64,000 nt of DNA from Pyrrhosoma nymphula (lineage: Eukaryota > Arthropoda > Insecta > Odonata > Coenagrionidae), in the NCBI GenBank assembly GCA_963573305.1, contig OY754335.1, forward strand, positions 12,129,501 through 12,193,500. Direction: 5' to 3'. The notes under the pieces were generated by a model. That model saw only the letters and a program-made list of their open reading frames with translations, was not told the DNA's origin and did no database searches. Position numbers and translations under genes: made by a program. This document shows, one piece after another, positions 53,916 to 64,000 of the stretch (the first letter of the stretch is position 1; the number at the start of each line of letters is the position of its first letter).

Positions 53916-55787
53916 ATGGATTCCAAGAGGAGGAGGAGTGAAATTTGGCATTACTACCGACAAGTATCTACAGATCTTGCTGAATGCCTGTTTTGTAAGC
54001 AGAAGTATTCATTTAAGTCCGGATGTACATCTAATTTGTTTCGACACATTAAAATTAAGCATCCCTCAATCAGTCTTGACGGCAATGCTCCAAAAAGGGC
54101 TTGCCATAGCACTGATGAGACTGGAGAGCAATTGTCTCAGCCATCATCCAATTCAGCAGCATCTACCAGTTCTCTATTGCTGCTTCCTAGCTCAACTGAA
54201 GACATTCCTCAAGGTACTTCCTCAGTGTCCATAACTCAGACAACGCTAAAGCAATTTATTCACCGTCCTTTGGGAATAAAGACCAGCCAAGGCATTGATG
54301 AGGGATTAATTAAGCTGATCGTGTCACAGTATCTTCCTTTCAGCCTTGTAGAGCAACCAGCATTTAAGACATTCATACACTTGCTGAATCCTAATTATCG
54401 ACTCCCCTCAAGGAAAACCTTGGCAAATAATTATTTGGAACTTTTATACTCAAAAACAGCAAATGAACTAAAGGAAGCACTCAAAAGCACATCTTCTTGT
54501 TCAGTTACTGTGGATGGGTGGACATCTACCACCAATGACAGTTATTTGGCAGTCACAGTACATTTTATATCTGATGATGGAAAATTGCAATCTGCTCTTC
54601 TGGATTGCATAAACTTTATGGAAAAGCACACAGCAATTAACATTTCAGAAGAGATTCTGAAAATAATACAAAATTGGGGACTATATGGAAAAGTAGTAGC
54701 ATTAATTTCAGACAATGCTGCGAATATGCTATCTGCTGCAAGGACTTTAGGCTGGACCCACATTCCGTGCTTTGCGCACACTTTGAATTTAATTGTGCAA
54801 AATTCATTGAGTGAAGTGAAAGACCTACAAAATAGGATAAAGAAAGTGGTAGAGTATTTCAAGAGAAGTAGTGCTGCCCATCAGAAACTAAAATCTCTGC
54901 AGTCCCCCCAAGTCAATTACCCAACTCTGAAGCAGGAGGTACCCACTAGGTGGAATTCTACATATACAATGTTCCAATCAGTTTTAAAAAACAAAGAACC
55001 TCTCCTGTCAGCTCTAGCATTGCTAAAAACTGAACTAACTCTAAAACAAACAGATTTTGATATAATTGAAAAACTCTGTGAAATTTTACTGCCTTTTCAA
55101 GAAGTAACATTAGAAATAAGTTCAGAGAAACAAGTGACAGCATCAAAACTGATACCTCTCAGCCAGGGAATGATGATATATTTACAGTCACTGAACTTTG
55201 ATGCACCAGAAGAGGAGGTCAAAAATTTTTTGTCCAAAATTCGCAGTGAGATGAAGAAGAGATTCTCGGGCATTGAGGACAAAATCCTACTGGCAGAGGC
55301 AACCTTGTTAGATCCAAGGTTCAAAAATGTGGGTTTTGACAACCAAGCTGCCATTGATAGGGCAAAAAATAATTTAATTGGGAAAGCAGCAGCTGTTTCT
55401 ACATTCAGTGAAGCTGCAGGTTCAAACCAGGACATAAATATGGATATGGTTCCTTCTTCTGGGTGTGTCTGGAAGCATTTAGATTCCATTTTACGCAATA
55501 AAATCTGTGATAGGTCACCAACTGCTGCAGCCATTATAGAATTTGATAAATTTTTAAAAGAATCCCATCTTTTACGGCATGAAGATCCTCTTCAGTGGTG
55601 GTGGAAAAACCAAGGGGCATACCCAAGGCTTTTCACATTGATGAAGAAAAGACTTTGTGTAGTTGGGTCCTCTGTGCCCTGCGAAAGGGTGTTCTCCAAG
55701 GCTGGAACTATTTTATCGGAAAGAAGGAGAAGTCTCAAGCCTAAGAAGCTCTCCAAAATTTTATTTTTAAATGTAAACCTTCAATAA
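53916..55787 (+). CDS. hAT-family transposase, intact
   Basis: 623 residues without a stop. An N-terminal BED zinc finger (about residues 8-50: Cys24, Cys27, His44, His49) binds DNA. A Ser-rich linker precedes LPSRKTLANNYL. The RNase H-like DDE core has Asp200 in TVDGWTS, Asp266 in SDNAAN with the following CFAHTLNL, and Glu590 in PCERVFSKAG; the C-terminal hAT dimerisation region has WWWKNQGAYPRL. All three catalytic acids are present. The frame has one exon, ATG context agaccatgg, and AATAAA at 55885-55890. Its intactness with an exact target duplication suggests recent activity; host domestication is less likely because the terminal repeats are still in place. Confidence 0.96.
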   Translation: MDSKRRRSEIWHYYRQVSTDLAECLFCKQKYSFKSGCTSNLFRHIKIKHPSISLDGNAPKRACHSTDETGEQLSQPSSNSAASTSSLLLLPSSTEDIPQGTSSVSITQTTLKQFIHRPLGIKTSQGIDEGLIKLIVSQYLPFSLVEQPAFKTFIHLLNPNYRLPSRKTLANNYLELLYSKTANELKEALKSTSSCSVTVDGWTSTTNDSYLAVTVHFISDDGKLQSALLDCINFMEKHTAINISEEILKIIQNWGLYGKVVALISDNAANMLSAARTLGWTHIPCFAHTLNLIVQNSLSEVKDLQNRIKKVVEYFKRSSAAHQKLKSLQSPQVNYPTLKQEVPTRWNSTYTMFQSVLKNKEPLLSALALLKTELTLKQTDFDIIEKLCEILLPFQEVTLEISSEKQVTASKLIPLSQGMMIYLQSLNFDAPEEEVKNFLSKIRSEMKKRFSGIEDKILLAEATLLDPRFKNVGFDNQAAIDRAKNNLIGKAAAVSTFSEAAGSNQDINMDMVPSSGCVWKHLDSILRNKICDRSPTAAAIIEFDKFLKESHLLRHEDPLQWWWKNQGAYPRLFTLMKKRLCVVGSSVPCERVFSKAGTILSERRRSLKPKKLSKILFLNVNLQ

Positions 55788-55884
55788 TATTTTTGCTCAG
55801 GTACCTTTTGTGAATATCTGCACATATTTAATCAGGTCGTTTAAATGTTGCATTTTTGATTTCTCCTTTTTATTAATAATCTGC

Positions 55885-55890
55885 AATAAA
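55885..55890 (+). terminator. poly(A) signal AATAAA, hAT transposase
   Basis: Canonical AATAAA about 100 bases after the transposase stop, inside the element. Confidence 0.65.
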
Positions 55891-57106
55891 ACACCAGTAA
55901 AATACTATATCCTCTGCATGTAACATAATTCTATAACATTCTATATAAAATAGTATTCAATTTTGAAATTATCAATATACCTACCCAGATCTTCAAGATT
56001 TGAATAGTTGAAACTTACTGAGTCATCTCTGTGTACTGTGTATAATGTTACTGAAAGGAGGAAATTACATCAATGTTTTATATGATGGCTGGCTACTAGC
56101 AGGGAAAGTTAATCCGTTTCACAGTTTATTTCCCAAGAAAAATTTCTTATCCACAGATTAGTGAAAGTATCAATTTTGCAATTTTGCCATTCATGAGCTC
56201 GCTAAAACGGAAGTTTACTGCTAATAATGAAAAGAAATAACGACTTCTCCCAAAGCTTATGAGCATCTCTGGAAATTTAAACCTACTAAACGTATTAATG
56301 TAGCAATAGAAGACTTTACTTGAAGACAGTCTTTCACAGATTACGGTCACCCAAGAATTTTCAATAATTGATATTGCCAGAATAATATAGATTTCTTCGT
56401 GAAAAAGTCATTTACCAGAGTTATCTCATATGGTTAGAGGGAATCTGTGAATATGTCCTCAAACCAACTCCTGCAATTACAGCCAAATACATTCCCAACT
56501 TGCAGGTAAACATCAATTCAACATGATAGCAATGTCATAATTGTTCATTATTTACAAACCTGGATGATATCAGCATCCAAACAACCTTTCTCTTCCCAGA
56601 AGAAATCAACACGATTCTTTGGAAAATCCCACTATAAAAGTTGCTCAAATCTTCGAAATCTCCACACAAATCGTTCCAAATGAACGATTTGTATTCAAAA
56701 CGTTTTTGAATCTTTCGATTCTCCTTGCAAATCATTCATTTGGAAATTTGGAACGATTTGGATGACTTGGATTCTTGAATCCACGAATCTCCGGCAAACC
56801 GTTCATTTTGAACGATTTAAATGAAAATCATGATTCAATTCATTCGGTTCATGCCTATGAATCGTTCATTTTGAACGATTCGTTCATGAACGACACAGCT
56901 CTAGTAGGTATATAATATTTGCTGAAAAGGTTTGTCTCCCTTGACCTTTAACCTTAGAACAACAGCAGGAAATATCTTGCTGGGATAATTATTTTGCGCC
57001 AGGGAAACAAAAGTGCTTTGATCGGGGCTTGCGGCCTCGTGGGCGATGTGTAGACTCACTGGATTTCATTGGGATACTCTAGTCTCACCTACCTTCTAAT
57101 GACGGT

Positions 57107-58075
57107 GAAGGGGTTTAGATGGGCACTGTAATTAACATGGCTTCCATAAAATAAATATAAGTGAAGTTGGACCACGTTTATTGATGGTGAGCGATACAAC
57201 AGGGGTGGGAATCTCTAACTGATTGAAGGGAGAAATACAGGTTAAATCTTTTGCGCAAACTCGGAGCAGACAGTTTTTTGCCGGACGTTCAACATATACT
57301 ACTAGAGCCAACGTACTACGGTAGAAGTGATCACAAGAATAAAATAAAGGAAATTGACTGCCGAACCGATAGATTCAAAATGTCATTTTTCCAAAGTACA
57401 ATAAGGGATCATAATAGTTGCGATAGACCAATCATATGAAACTCCCACCCTCAATAGGTAGAGTAGAATTTTCACTTGTGCTTAATAACACCACATAATT
57501 ACTAACTCTTCACACCGGTCGATTATTCCGGCATTATTTTATTTTGTTCTTTGCATGAGGTAGCATCTCGTAGTATTCATAAATTAACAGTATCAGTAAT
57601 ATTAACCACTAGATGTGTCTATAGCATTTTTCTGCATGTTTGTATGTTCTTTTACGTATCACTCTCCCAGTTTCCGGTTGGACTGCGCACTGTTCTCCTG
57701 ACTGCTTTTGGCCTGCGCCTAGAGCCAGGGGGGGCGTGCGAGGTTCGGATTTGTTCTGGGACGAGTGCTGCATGCCTGGTGTGGAATCACCCCGTGCCAC
57801 ACACCCTAGTGGTGGCTTGCACGGTACATCGTAGATGTAGAACAGTCTAATTAAGCCGCGTCCGAATTCGCCGTAAGGGTCCTTCCAAGTGTGCATATAC
57901 GTCCTTCCGAGGACGGCGGGCATCTTGAAGGATGTCCGAATTGGTTGAGCCTCCTCGAAAGGATCCGTGCGAGGACGCTTCTATCGAGGATGCATTGCAG
58001 GGATACTACATACTCCTACTCCTATAGATGCTTCCTTATAGTATGATGCTTGATGCATTGGGTGCACACTTTACA
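57107..58075. repeat. direct repeat copy 1, interrupted
   Basis: From gaaggggtttagatgggca to gcattgggtgcacacttt this repeats 60768-61029 at high identity. It is split by the LINE at 57203-57840 and by a further 60-base insertion at about 57998-58057 bounded by a repeated gatgcattg. Confidence 0.85.
57203..57840 (+). mobile_element. 5'-truncated LINE insertion with target duplication
   Basis: It carries LEPTYYGRSDHKNKIKEIDC, RTDRFKMSFFQSTIRDHNS, a 3' UTR and the end gtagatgtag. It is flanked by aacag (57198-57202 and 57841-57845). The uninterrupted copy at 60768-61029 reads straight through this site, which proves the insertion. Confidence 0.9.
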
Positions 58076-58457
58076 GAATCTTACCGCCGAGAGTTGGACC
58101 ATGACAGAAAAAGAGAAAGTTAGAGGGGAAGGAAAACCCTGGAGCTTGCATGAGTAGCACAGCCAATCCCTAGCCCCCGTTTGCACCCCACACCCCTGCC
58201 CTGTCTTGCCACGCTGTCACTTGGAAATGAATCACCAGAAATACCCTTTCCTTTAAATACTTCTTCAAATTCTTTGGCGTGCGTTTTGTTTTGAAGCATT
58301 CGTGAGCCATCGCCTAGTTCCTCTGTGTAGTGTCGAGTGCTTTTCAGCAAAGTTTTTTTCTACCGTGCTTTGTGACATCTTCCTGGAGCCTTTTGGAGTT
58401 ATCATCCTGAGAGATGTTGTTTTCTTTAGTATTTTCTGCCTTGCTTCGTGTACAAGG

Positions 58458-59908
58458 ATGAGCGGGAAGAAAAGTGGTAAGGGTGTGACATTGCGCTCAC
58501 AAACTCGTGAATTGATAGTGAATATTCACGAGTTCTTCGAGAAGGAGAAGCTCCATGGCAGCCTCATTGCTCCTTTGGCAAAGGTAATGGTGAGAACTGC
58601 GCAAGCATGTGGGATCAGCAGGAAAGCAGTTGGGAGGATTTTAAAAGAAAAATATGAAGACAACGACGGAGAAAATGAACCGAATGCTGTTTTGAGAACA
58701 CCCGCCAAAAAGAGGCCAAGAAGAAGTGAAAAAACTTCTGTGGACAATTTCGACGAGGAGGCAATCCGCAGGGATGTATATTGTTATTATGAGAGGAGGG
58801 AGTATCCGTCTATCGGTAAACTTCCGTCTTCCTTAAAAGAAGCGGACGTTTTTCAAGGTGGAAGGACAAGCCTGCGATTTGTACCGTGGAAAATTGGCTT
58901 CAAATGGAAGAAATTCTCCGGAAACTGGCTGATTCTAATGGAAAAAGGAGACATAGTAGCCTGGAGAGGAAATTTTTTAAGGGGCATCAGTGGTGTTGAT
59001 TTTAGTAACATAGTGTGGCCCGATGAAACTTGGGTCAGTGCAGGCCACGCTAAAATTGTGATTTGGACGGACGAAGTCGCGAAAGGAACAATGCCGGCAC
59101 CTGTTGGCAAGGGGTCCCGGTTAATTCTTCTTCACGCGGGGACATCCGAAGGTTTTGTGCCTAATGCAACCCATTTATTCAAGGCGAGCGAGAATTGAGG
59201 TGATTACCATCAGGAGATGACGAGTGAAAGATTTAAGACTTGGTTTGTCAATCAGCTGCTGCCCAGCATAAAACCAAGTAGCTGCATATTGTGATGGACA
59301 ACCACAATCAACATCAGCAATCAACAACATACCACACCATCAGGCTAAATAAAACGCCGACGTGTAAGTGGCTAAAAAAAGACATTTTGGGCTGGCTACA
59401 AAAAGAAAACGCGTAGTTAGAGCCCGGAATGAATAAGATGGAATTGCTGAGTTTGTCTATGCATCACCAACCTCGCTTCCCAATTTATGAAATTGACGAA
59501 ATTGCCAGGAAAAACGGGCATAGAGTTCTCCGAATCCCTCCCTATCACTGCCATTTTCATGTAATCGAGTTGATTTGGGCCCAGGTGAAGGGTTAAGTAG
59601 CAGAACGCAATAAAACAATCAAGCTCACAGACGTTATGAAGCTGACTGAAGAGGCACTAAATAAAATAGATGGGTTAAAGTGGAAAAGTGTCGTCTTGAA
59701 TGTGAAAAAAGTGATCGAAGAGGCCATCGAGAAGGACGGAATTATGGAAGAGAGTGTAGAAAAAGTCATAATAAATCTTGGCGGTGGGAGTGAAAGCAGC
59801 TCCGAAAATGAGACTGCGGGCGACGACTCCACCTCATCAGTGGATTCAGATGGGTCCTCTCCTTCGAAAAGGTATTTTACTGATAATTTTACAAGTAATT
59901 TTCTTTAA
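58458..59908 (+). pseudogene. decayed IS630/Tc1/mariner-type transposase
   Basis: The likely start is MSGKKSGKGVTLRSQTREL at 58458; an N-terminal helix-turn-helix (ACGISRKAVGRILKEKYED) follows. The DDE domain shows IVWPDETWVSAGH, then after a TGA at 59196-59198 DYHQEMTSERFKTWFVNQLL; after a frameshift MDN; VLRIPPYHC and VIELIWAQVK; and an acidic tail after VEKVIINLGGGSESSSEN. The P-P-Y-H-C-E-L-N-P-I-E box is damaged (H-F-H-V-I-E). This is a dead member of a family common in insects and close to DDE_3 transposases. Confidence 0.8.
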
Positions 59909-60437
59909 TTTCATTATAAATCCTCGTATGTATAAACACTGACTAACTGGTCCATTTCCATTGCAGATCCGCCCAGAAATCAACATCAACTTTACTCGAT
60001 GGCGTGTTTCCACTGAAATGAGTACGTAGTATACATCGGAAGTGTGGCGGAACATCTTAAGGTGATATTTTAGCAAGGAGTTTTAATAAAAATTATATGA
60101 TCAACCGCAACTTGATATCTCGAGTTATTTATGTGAATTCCCAAGCGTATTTCCGTACTAATGTGGCATTTAAAATGGCAGTGTATTTTGGTCTTGCACT
60201 TCACCCAGTGGTTCGACGGAAAAATGTATTTTCGGAGTTAATGGAGAAGCAGATAATACGAAATAAACGAAATTTCCTTCCTTCTGCCTTGCCCTCCCGT
60301 AGCCTCTCTTCCTAAGAGCCTTTGTTTACCCCTGGCCGTGGGCGTTTCCCTTTACGACGCGGCAACCTTGCCCCCACCCCTAACTCAGCCCTTCTGCCTG
60401 TCATGGGACAACTCTCGGCGGCTGTACTGCTGTGGCT
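59909..60437. other. flank of the decayed transposase, nothing recognised
   Basis: AT-rich then moderately GC-rich; only shadow frames. The right terminus of the transposase-bearing element was not found. Confidence 0.5.
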
Positions 60438-60682
60438 GGAGTTCATTTCAGGATGCAGCAGAATGTTCTTCAGTTGAAAAAATAGAATTCAGTAGAGTTC
60501 AGTTCATTTCAGTAGGCAACTGAACACTCTTCAGTTGGAGTTCAGTATAGTGCAGTTCATTTCAGTAGGCAACTGGACCCCGTTCAGTTGAGTTCAGTAG
60601 CCTATTGCCCTAAGTTCATTAGAGTTCAGTTCATTTCAGTAGATTTTGTCTACTGAATTCAGTAGAGATTTCCAGTAGGGCT
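60438..60682. repeat. degenerate tandem repeat of gttcagttcatttcagtag
   Basis: About five irregular units of 40-60 bases built on gttcagttcatttcagtagg and caactgaac words. The tract ends in cagtagggctggct, which resembles a hAT-type terminus, so it may be the subterminal array of a lost element. Confidence 0.65.
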
Positions 60683-60767
60683 GGCTAACGGTAACTCGGC
60701 GTGGTCGCTCACATGGTCCGAAAAAATTGTTTTTTCGTGCAAATAAATCGCGTCGGGGGTCACCACT

Positions 60768-61029
60768 TGAAGGGGTTTAGATGGGCAAGGTAATTAACCT
60801 CGCTTCAAAAAATTAAATAAAAGTGAAGTTGGACCACGTTAATTGATGGTGAGCGATACAACAGTCTAATTAAGCCGCGTCCGAATTCGCCGTAAGGGTC
60901 CTTCCAAGTGCGCATATACGTCCTTCCGAGGACGGCGGGCATCTTGAAGGATGTCCGAATTGGTTGAGCCTCCTCGCAAGGATCCGTGCGAGGACGCTTC
61001 CATCGAGGATGCATTGGGTGCACACTTTG
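60768..61029. repeat. direct repeat copy 2, uninterrupted
   Basis: Matches copy 1 (57107-58075) from gaaggggtttagatggg to gcattgggtgcacacttt. Downstream it runs into a GC-rich stretch (61030-61240) with no recognised coding sequence. Confidence 0.85.
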
Positions 61030-61809
61030 TAGTCTCTCTCTCTTTGTGCACCGTCGGTCGTCGCACGCGCGGGAGGAAGTCCTTTCTCTCGGTCGCTGTT
61101 TTTGTGTGTCTCTTCTTGTGGCGCCTTCCTGGCGCTAGGCTTCCCGTACCCTGGCGGCAACTCCAGGGACCTAGGGCAGCGACCTCAGCCAGGTGGCGGT
61201 CCCTAGTGGTGGTGCTTCAAACTAGAAGATCCGCCACAGACTGTAATTATTTCCACGATTTCCACTATCAGTGCTCGCAATACTCCTTATTTTTATGCGT
61301 CGACAATTGTGGTGCGTCTTTATATCATTTGGACTGCTTGCATGTCATTGTGTCTGAGCAGTGGCAGCCTAGTTAAGACTGGCAGGCGGTTGTCGTTTGG
61401 TGACATAGTTAAAGAAAGTGGAGAAATCGAATGCATACTTAAGAATGTGTCAGTTTTTTGGCGAAAGTATATTTTTGCACGTCAAGCTGCAGCTCCACCA
61501 TAAGATCGAGACAGGAATATAGTAGGTACGGCAACTAAATCATTTTTTCGCATTTGTTGATTGTGCATTTTCTTGGTGGTGAAGGAGGGCATGAATCCAT
61601 GGTTAGCATGCTGTAACTGCTTGGAAAAGTTAACCGAGGGAAATTTGATCTATTTTAGGGTTGCAGCATATAAAGAGAGAGAGAGAGCCAGGACGTGTGC
61701 TACAATCTTGTGTGAAGAGTAAGTATCTCAAATGATAAGTCCCGTCATGGTGGACGTGAGAGGTTTGTGTTATTTAAGTACCATTTTCTGCATCAAGTGC
61801 TATCTTGTA

Positions 61810-61866
61810 CAGGGTGGGGCAGGGAAATAATCCATTAAACTAGGTAGTCCATTCTGCCCCACCCTG
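61810..61866. mobile_element. minimal 57-bp inverted-repeat element
   Basis: cagggtggggcag and its exact complement ctgccccaccctg enclose 31 bases, flanked by TA on both sides (61808-61809, 61867-61868). It looks like a Tc1/mariner-type MITE reduced to its ends. Confidence 0.7.
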
Positions 61867-62215
61867 TATATTGTTGTGTACTTTTTTTCTAATGCCAGGG
61901 TTTATAACTTCTCTCCCCAAATCCACTTTTTTGTTGATTTATATCTATTTATGATATATATTGGTAGCTCGCGTTGTTATTTTTGTTCTCCCTACCTAAT
62001 ATCTAGTGTATGGCCTAATTGAGAGTCTACCAATTTTTGCTAGGGATAAGGCCATACTAATAGCACTTACGTTGCGCTGGCCCCTTAAAAGATTATCTCA
62101 GAAAAAATACTTGCAAGGCTGCTAGCAATTAGTAGGAATATGTGACAAAAATTCGGTTATCTATCTGCAATTTTATACTAATGTGTTACTGTAGACGTTA
62201 ACAAACTAAGCAACC

Positions 62216-62492
62216 TGTGACATTTCCAGGACGTAATTGTAATATTAAGCCAACATTTCTTTACAAAAGTCTTGTAGCAGCTGCCAGTGTTCAGGTTATT
62301 GGGGGAGAGCGTGAAAATGACATCCCGATTCCGTTTTACACAAAGAACTGCAAATATGATTTTATTCGATTATCAACTGTACATCACAGTGCGAAACAAA
62401 AGAGACTCTACGTACGAGTGCAAAAAATAAGAATAAAAAAAACAATCAATACCACATGCAGGCGGGATTATAACCACAACACTCCCCCTTAA
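62216..62492 (-). mobile_element. LTR-retrotransposon 3' LTR with polypurine tract (probable)
   Basis: On the minus strand ttaagggggag (polypurine tract, 62492-62482) is followed by tgttgtggttataatcccg, the TG start of an LTR of the Copia type, with AATAAA inside and a possible CA end at 62216. No internal coding sequence remains. It abuts the LINE at 62585. Tentative. Confidence 0.45.
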
Positions 62493-63463
62493 TCACAATG
62501 CATGTCTCAAAAATACAACCATTTCATTAATACAAATACACATTATCAACTAGACTTCTATAATACCTAGTGATTTAATAAATTTCAATGAATGAAATGC
62601 TCTGGTCCAATTGGGTTCCCGTTCGAGCCTTCCTTTGCCAGTTCATCAGCTATCTTGTTTCTGGTTATGCCCACATGGCCAGGGACCCAGAAAAGTTCTA
62701 CGTTGCTCTGTCTGTTAATGGAATCAAGTGCTTCACGGCACTCCAGCAGCAGTCTTGATTTGCACCATGGTGATATGAGAGCTTTTAAAGTTGCTTGACT
62801 ATCGGTGCATATGAGAATAGGTCTCTTTACGACATAATTCCTAGACAACATAGGCACAGATCATTAAAGCATAGACCTCTGCCTGGAAAACTGTAGCATA
62901 CTCCCCCAAAGGGATTGAGAGCCTTTTATCAGGACAGAGGCAATAAATCCCTGCTCCTGCTCTTCCTTTCTTCCTGGAGCCGTCGGTAAACCAGACATAT
63001 GCTCCGTTTTGTAATCTCTTTACCTCCTTCCTTAGCCCACCATGCCCTCGCTGGAAAGTGGGTTTTGAAGATTGGCAGTGTTTTGTTGAACAAGGCTGTC
63101 ATGTCATCTGTGCCCATTTCACAAATGGGGTTTGACTCCCTGAGCTCTGTCCATAGTTGTTTGTGACCAGAGAAGCTTCCCCTGTCACTCCATTGTCCCT
63201 GTCTCTTGAGACAATAGGCTGCCATCCTAGCTTGAGCCTTAACTTCCACGTAAAGTGGAGCAAGACTCATTAGGGTTTCAAGGGCCAGTGTGGGGGTCGT
63301 CCTCATTGCTCCCATGATACCCATACAGGCCATTCTTTGCAGGTTGTTGAGTTTACTCCTGGCAGTGATCCGACTAGTCTTTTTCCACCAGACATTTGAG
63401 CAGTGAGGAAAGCTAGGCTTTACGACTGCAGTGTAAATCCACTTGATCGCCTTTGGCTGTAGT

Positions 63464-63675
63464 GATTGAAAGGAAAAAACTTTGTTCAGTTACACATAAA
63501 ATAATTTTAATGCCGACCTAGGTTTCGTCACTGAGCGACATCATCAGGATTGTCTGATGATGTCGCTCAGCGACGAAACTTAGGTCGGCATTAAAATTAT
63601 TTTATGTGTAACTGAACAAAGTTTTTTCTTTTCAATCATGAAGGAGTTCCATAAAGTTACGCCTCAAACAATTAA
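63464..63675. mobile_element. palindromic insertion with two hammerhead-like cores
   Basis: Arms 63464-63547 and 63554-63637 (84 bases each) match at 81 positions around the 6-base centre gattgt, then a 38-base tail. The 13-bp duplication ctttggctgtagt flanks the whole (63451-63463, 63676-63688). Each arm carries ctgatga, stem II and gaaac. Likely a minimal Penelope-type terminal-repeat pair. Confidence 0.85.
63554..63586 (+). ncRNA. hammerhead ribozyme-like core
   Basis: ctgatga (63554-63560), stem II gtcgc/gcgac with loop tca (63562-63574), gaaac (63575-63579), a 2-bp stem III (A78-U85, C79-G84 of 635xx) closing loop ttag, and cleavage triplet gtc (63584-63586). This is the minimal core known from Penelope-like elements. 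A stem I from the adjoining bases is not evident, so self-cleavage is unproven. The mirror copy on the minus strand has the same core. Confidence 0.6.
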
Positions 63676-64000
63676 CTTTGGCTGTAGTCCCAAGGTGTTA
63701 CCGAGGGCCATCCTGCTGGTCCATAGGGAGGTGCATGCTTTCTTGATTTTTGCCTCAAGATGCTCTCCCCAGTTAAGTTAGGTGTCCAAAAGGATTCCGA
63801 GGTACTTCACCATCCTGGATGGCTGTAAAATCCTTCCTTGTAGTGGTGGAGGATTAAAACCCTCTCTCTTCCTCTTATTGGTGAGCAATATAAGCTTAGT
63901 CTTGCCCGGGTTCACCATCAACCCTGTTTTATTGTACCTGACCATCGTCCTGTCTAGGGCTTTTTGCATTAGTCCGGAGACGGTGTCAAGGTATTTGCCG

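Larger units (their letters stand above)
52430..56903 (+). mobile_element. complete hAT DNA transposon
   Basis: A 4,474-bp element bounded by tagaggtggg and cacagctcta (short imperfect inverted ends) and by an exact 8-bp duplication GTAGGTAT at 52422-52429 and 56904-56911. Both subterminal regions (about 52440-52580 and 56640-56895) are crowded with gaacgatt/aatcgttc words, often as palindromes, the likely transposase-binding sites. One intact transposase gene is inside. Confidence 0.93.
62585..64000 (-). mobile_element. LINE with reverse transcriptase and RNase H (incomplete)
   Basis: Minus strand, running off the window end. RT palm/thumb GLMVNPGKTKLILLTNKRK and MVKYLGILLDT (63969-63778); then WIYTAVVKPSFPHCSNVWW and NLQRMACMGIMGAMRTTP (about 63450-63290); then an RNase H domain with LICTDSQATLKAL, ELFWVPGHVGI and KIADELAKEG (62857-62585). 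RT plus RNase H with a G-x-x-G-N/D-x-x-A-D box is typical of I-superfamily LINEs such as R1/LOA types. Frames are broken near 62860 and 63330. A 212-bp element is inserted at 63464-63675. Confidence 0.85.

Noticed and set aside
57998..58057. 60-base insertion with repeated gatgcattg as a separate MITE
   Set aside because: It has no inverted ends; a local tandem duplication or excision scar is as likely, so it is only mentioned with the direct repeat.
1..64000. CRISPR arrays, operons, bacterial promoters or tRNA/rRNA genes
   Set aside because: The window is eukaryotic with introns; no regularly spaced repeats and no cloverleaf or rRNA sequence were seen.

Overview
This is eukaryotic nuclear DNA, AT-rich, with kilobase-scale introns, GT-AG (and some GC-AG) splicing, poly(A) signals and a dense load of transposable elements. 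The proteins (a shuttle craft/NFX1 homologue, a pancreatic-type lipase, Penelope GIY-YIG fragments, a hAT transposase) and the repeat style point to an arthropod, most likely an insect. I cannot name the species. Almost all short open frames are shadows, so the real genes were rebuilt exon by exon from splice sites and reading phase.

Layout: (1) 708-16553, + strand: the 3' half of a shuttle craft/NFX1 gene. Seven exons join without a phase break (452 residues plus stop) and cover the last NF-X1 zinc fingers, the R3H region and the C-terminus; the 5' exons lie before the window. (2) 17210-20397: intergenic, with a Harbinger-like MITE and a Penelope-like remnant with inverted arms. (3) 20398-47880, + strand: a secreted pancreatic-type lipase. 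Ten exons over 27.5 kb join in phase to give 412 residues, with Ser212, Asp235 and His317 on three different exons. Its introns are packed with nested transposons. (4) 50773-51297, - strand: the 3' two exons of a DUF4806-like gene. (5) 52430-56903: a complete hAT transposon with an intact 623-residue transposase, BED finger and exact 8-bp target duplication. (6) 57107-61030: direct repeats enclosing a decayed IS630/Tc1/mariner-type transposase, one of them split by a LINE insertion. (7) 62216-64000: an LTR-retroelement remnant and an RNase H-bearing LINE on the - strand, itself interrupted by a 212-bp palindrome with hammerhead-ribozyme-like cores.

The strongest candidate for something undescribed is the element at 35534-39120, in lipase intron 4. 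It has long terminal inverted repeats, an exact 8-bp target duplication, and the decayed remains of an orphan protein family that I recall only as uncharacterised arthropod proteins. It may be an unnamed DNA-transposon family. Other notable points are two consecutive GC-AG introns in shuttle craft, the hammerhead-bearing palindrome, two TTAA-flanked MITEs and several datable nested insertions. The host genes do not form a pathway with each other; the window is two ordinary genes greatly stretched by mobile DNA.
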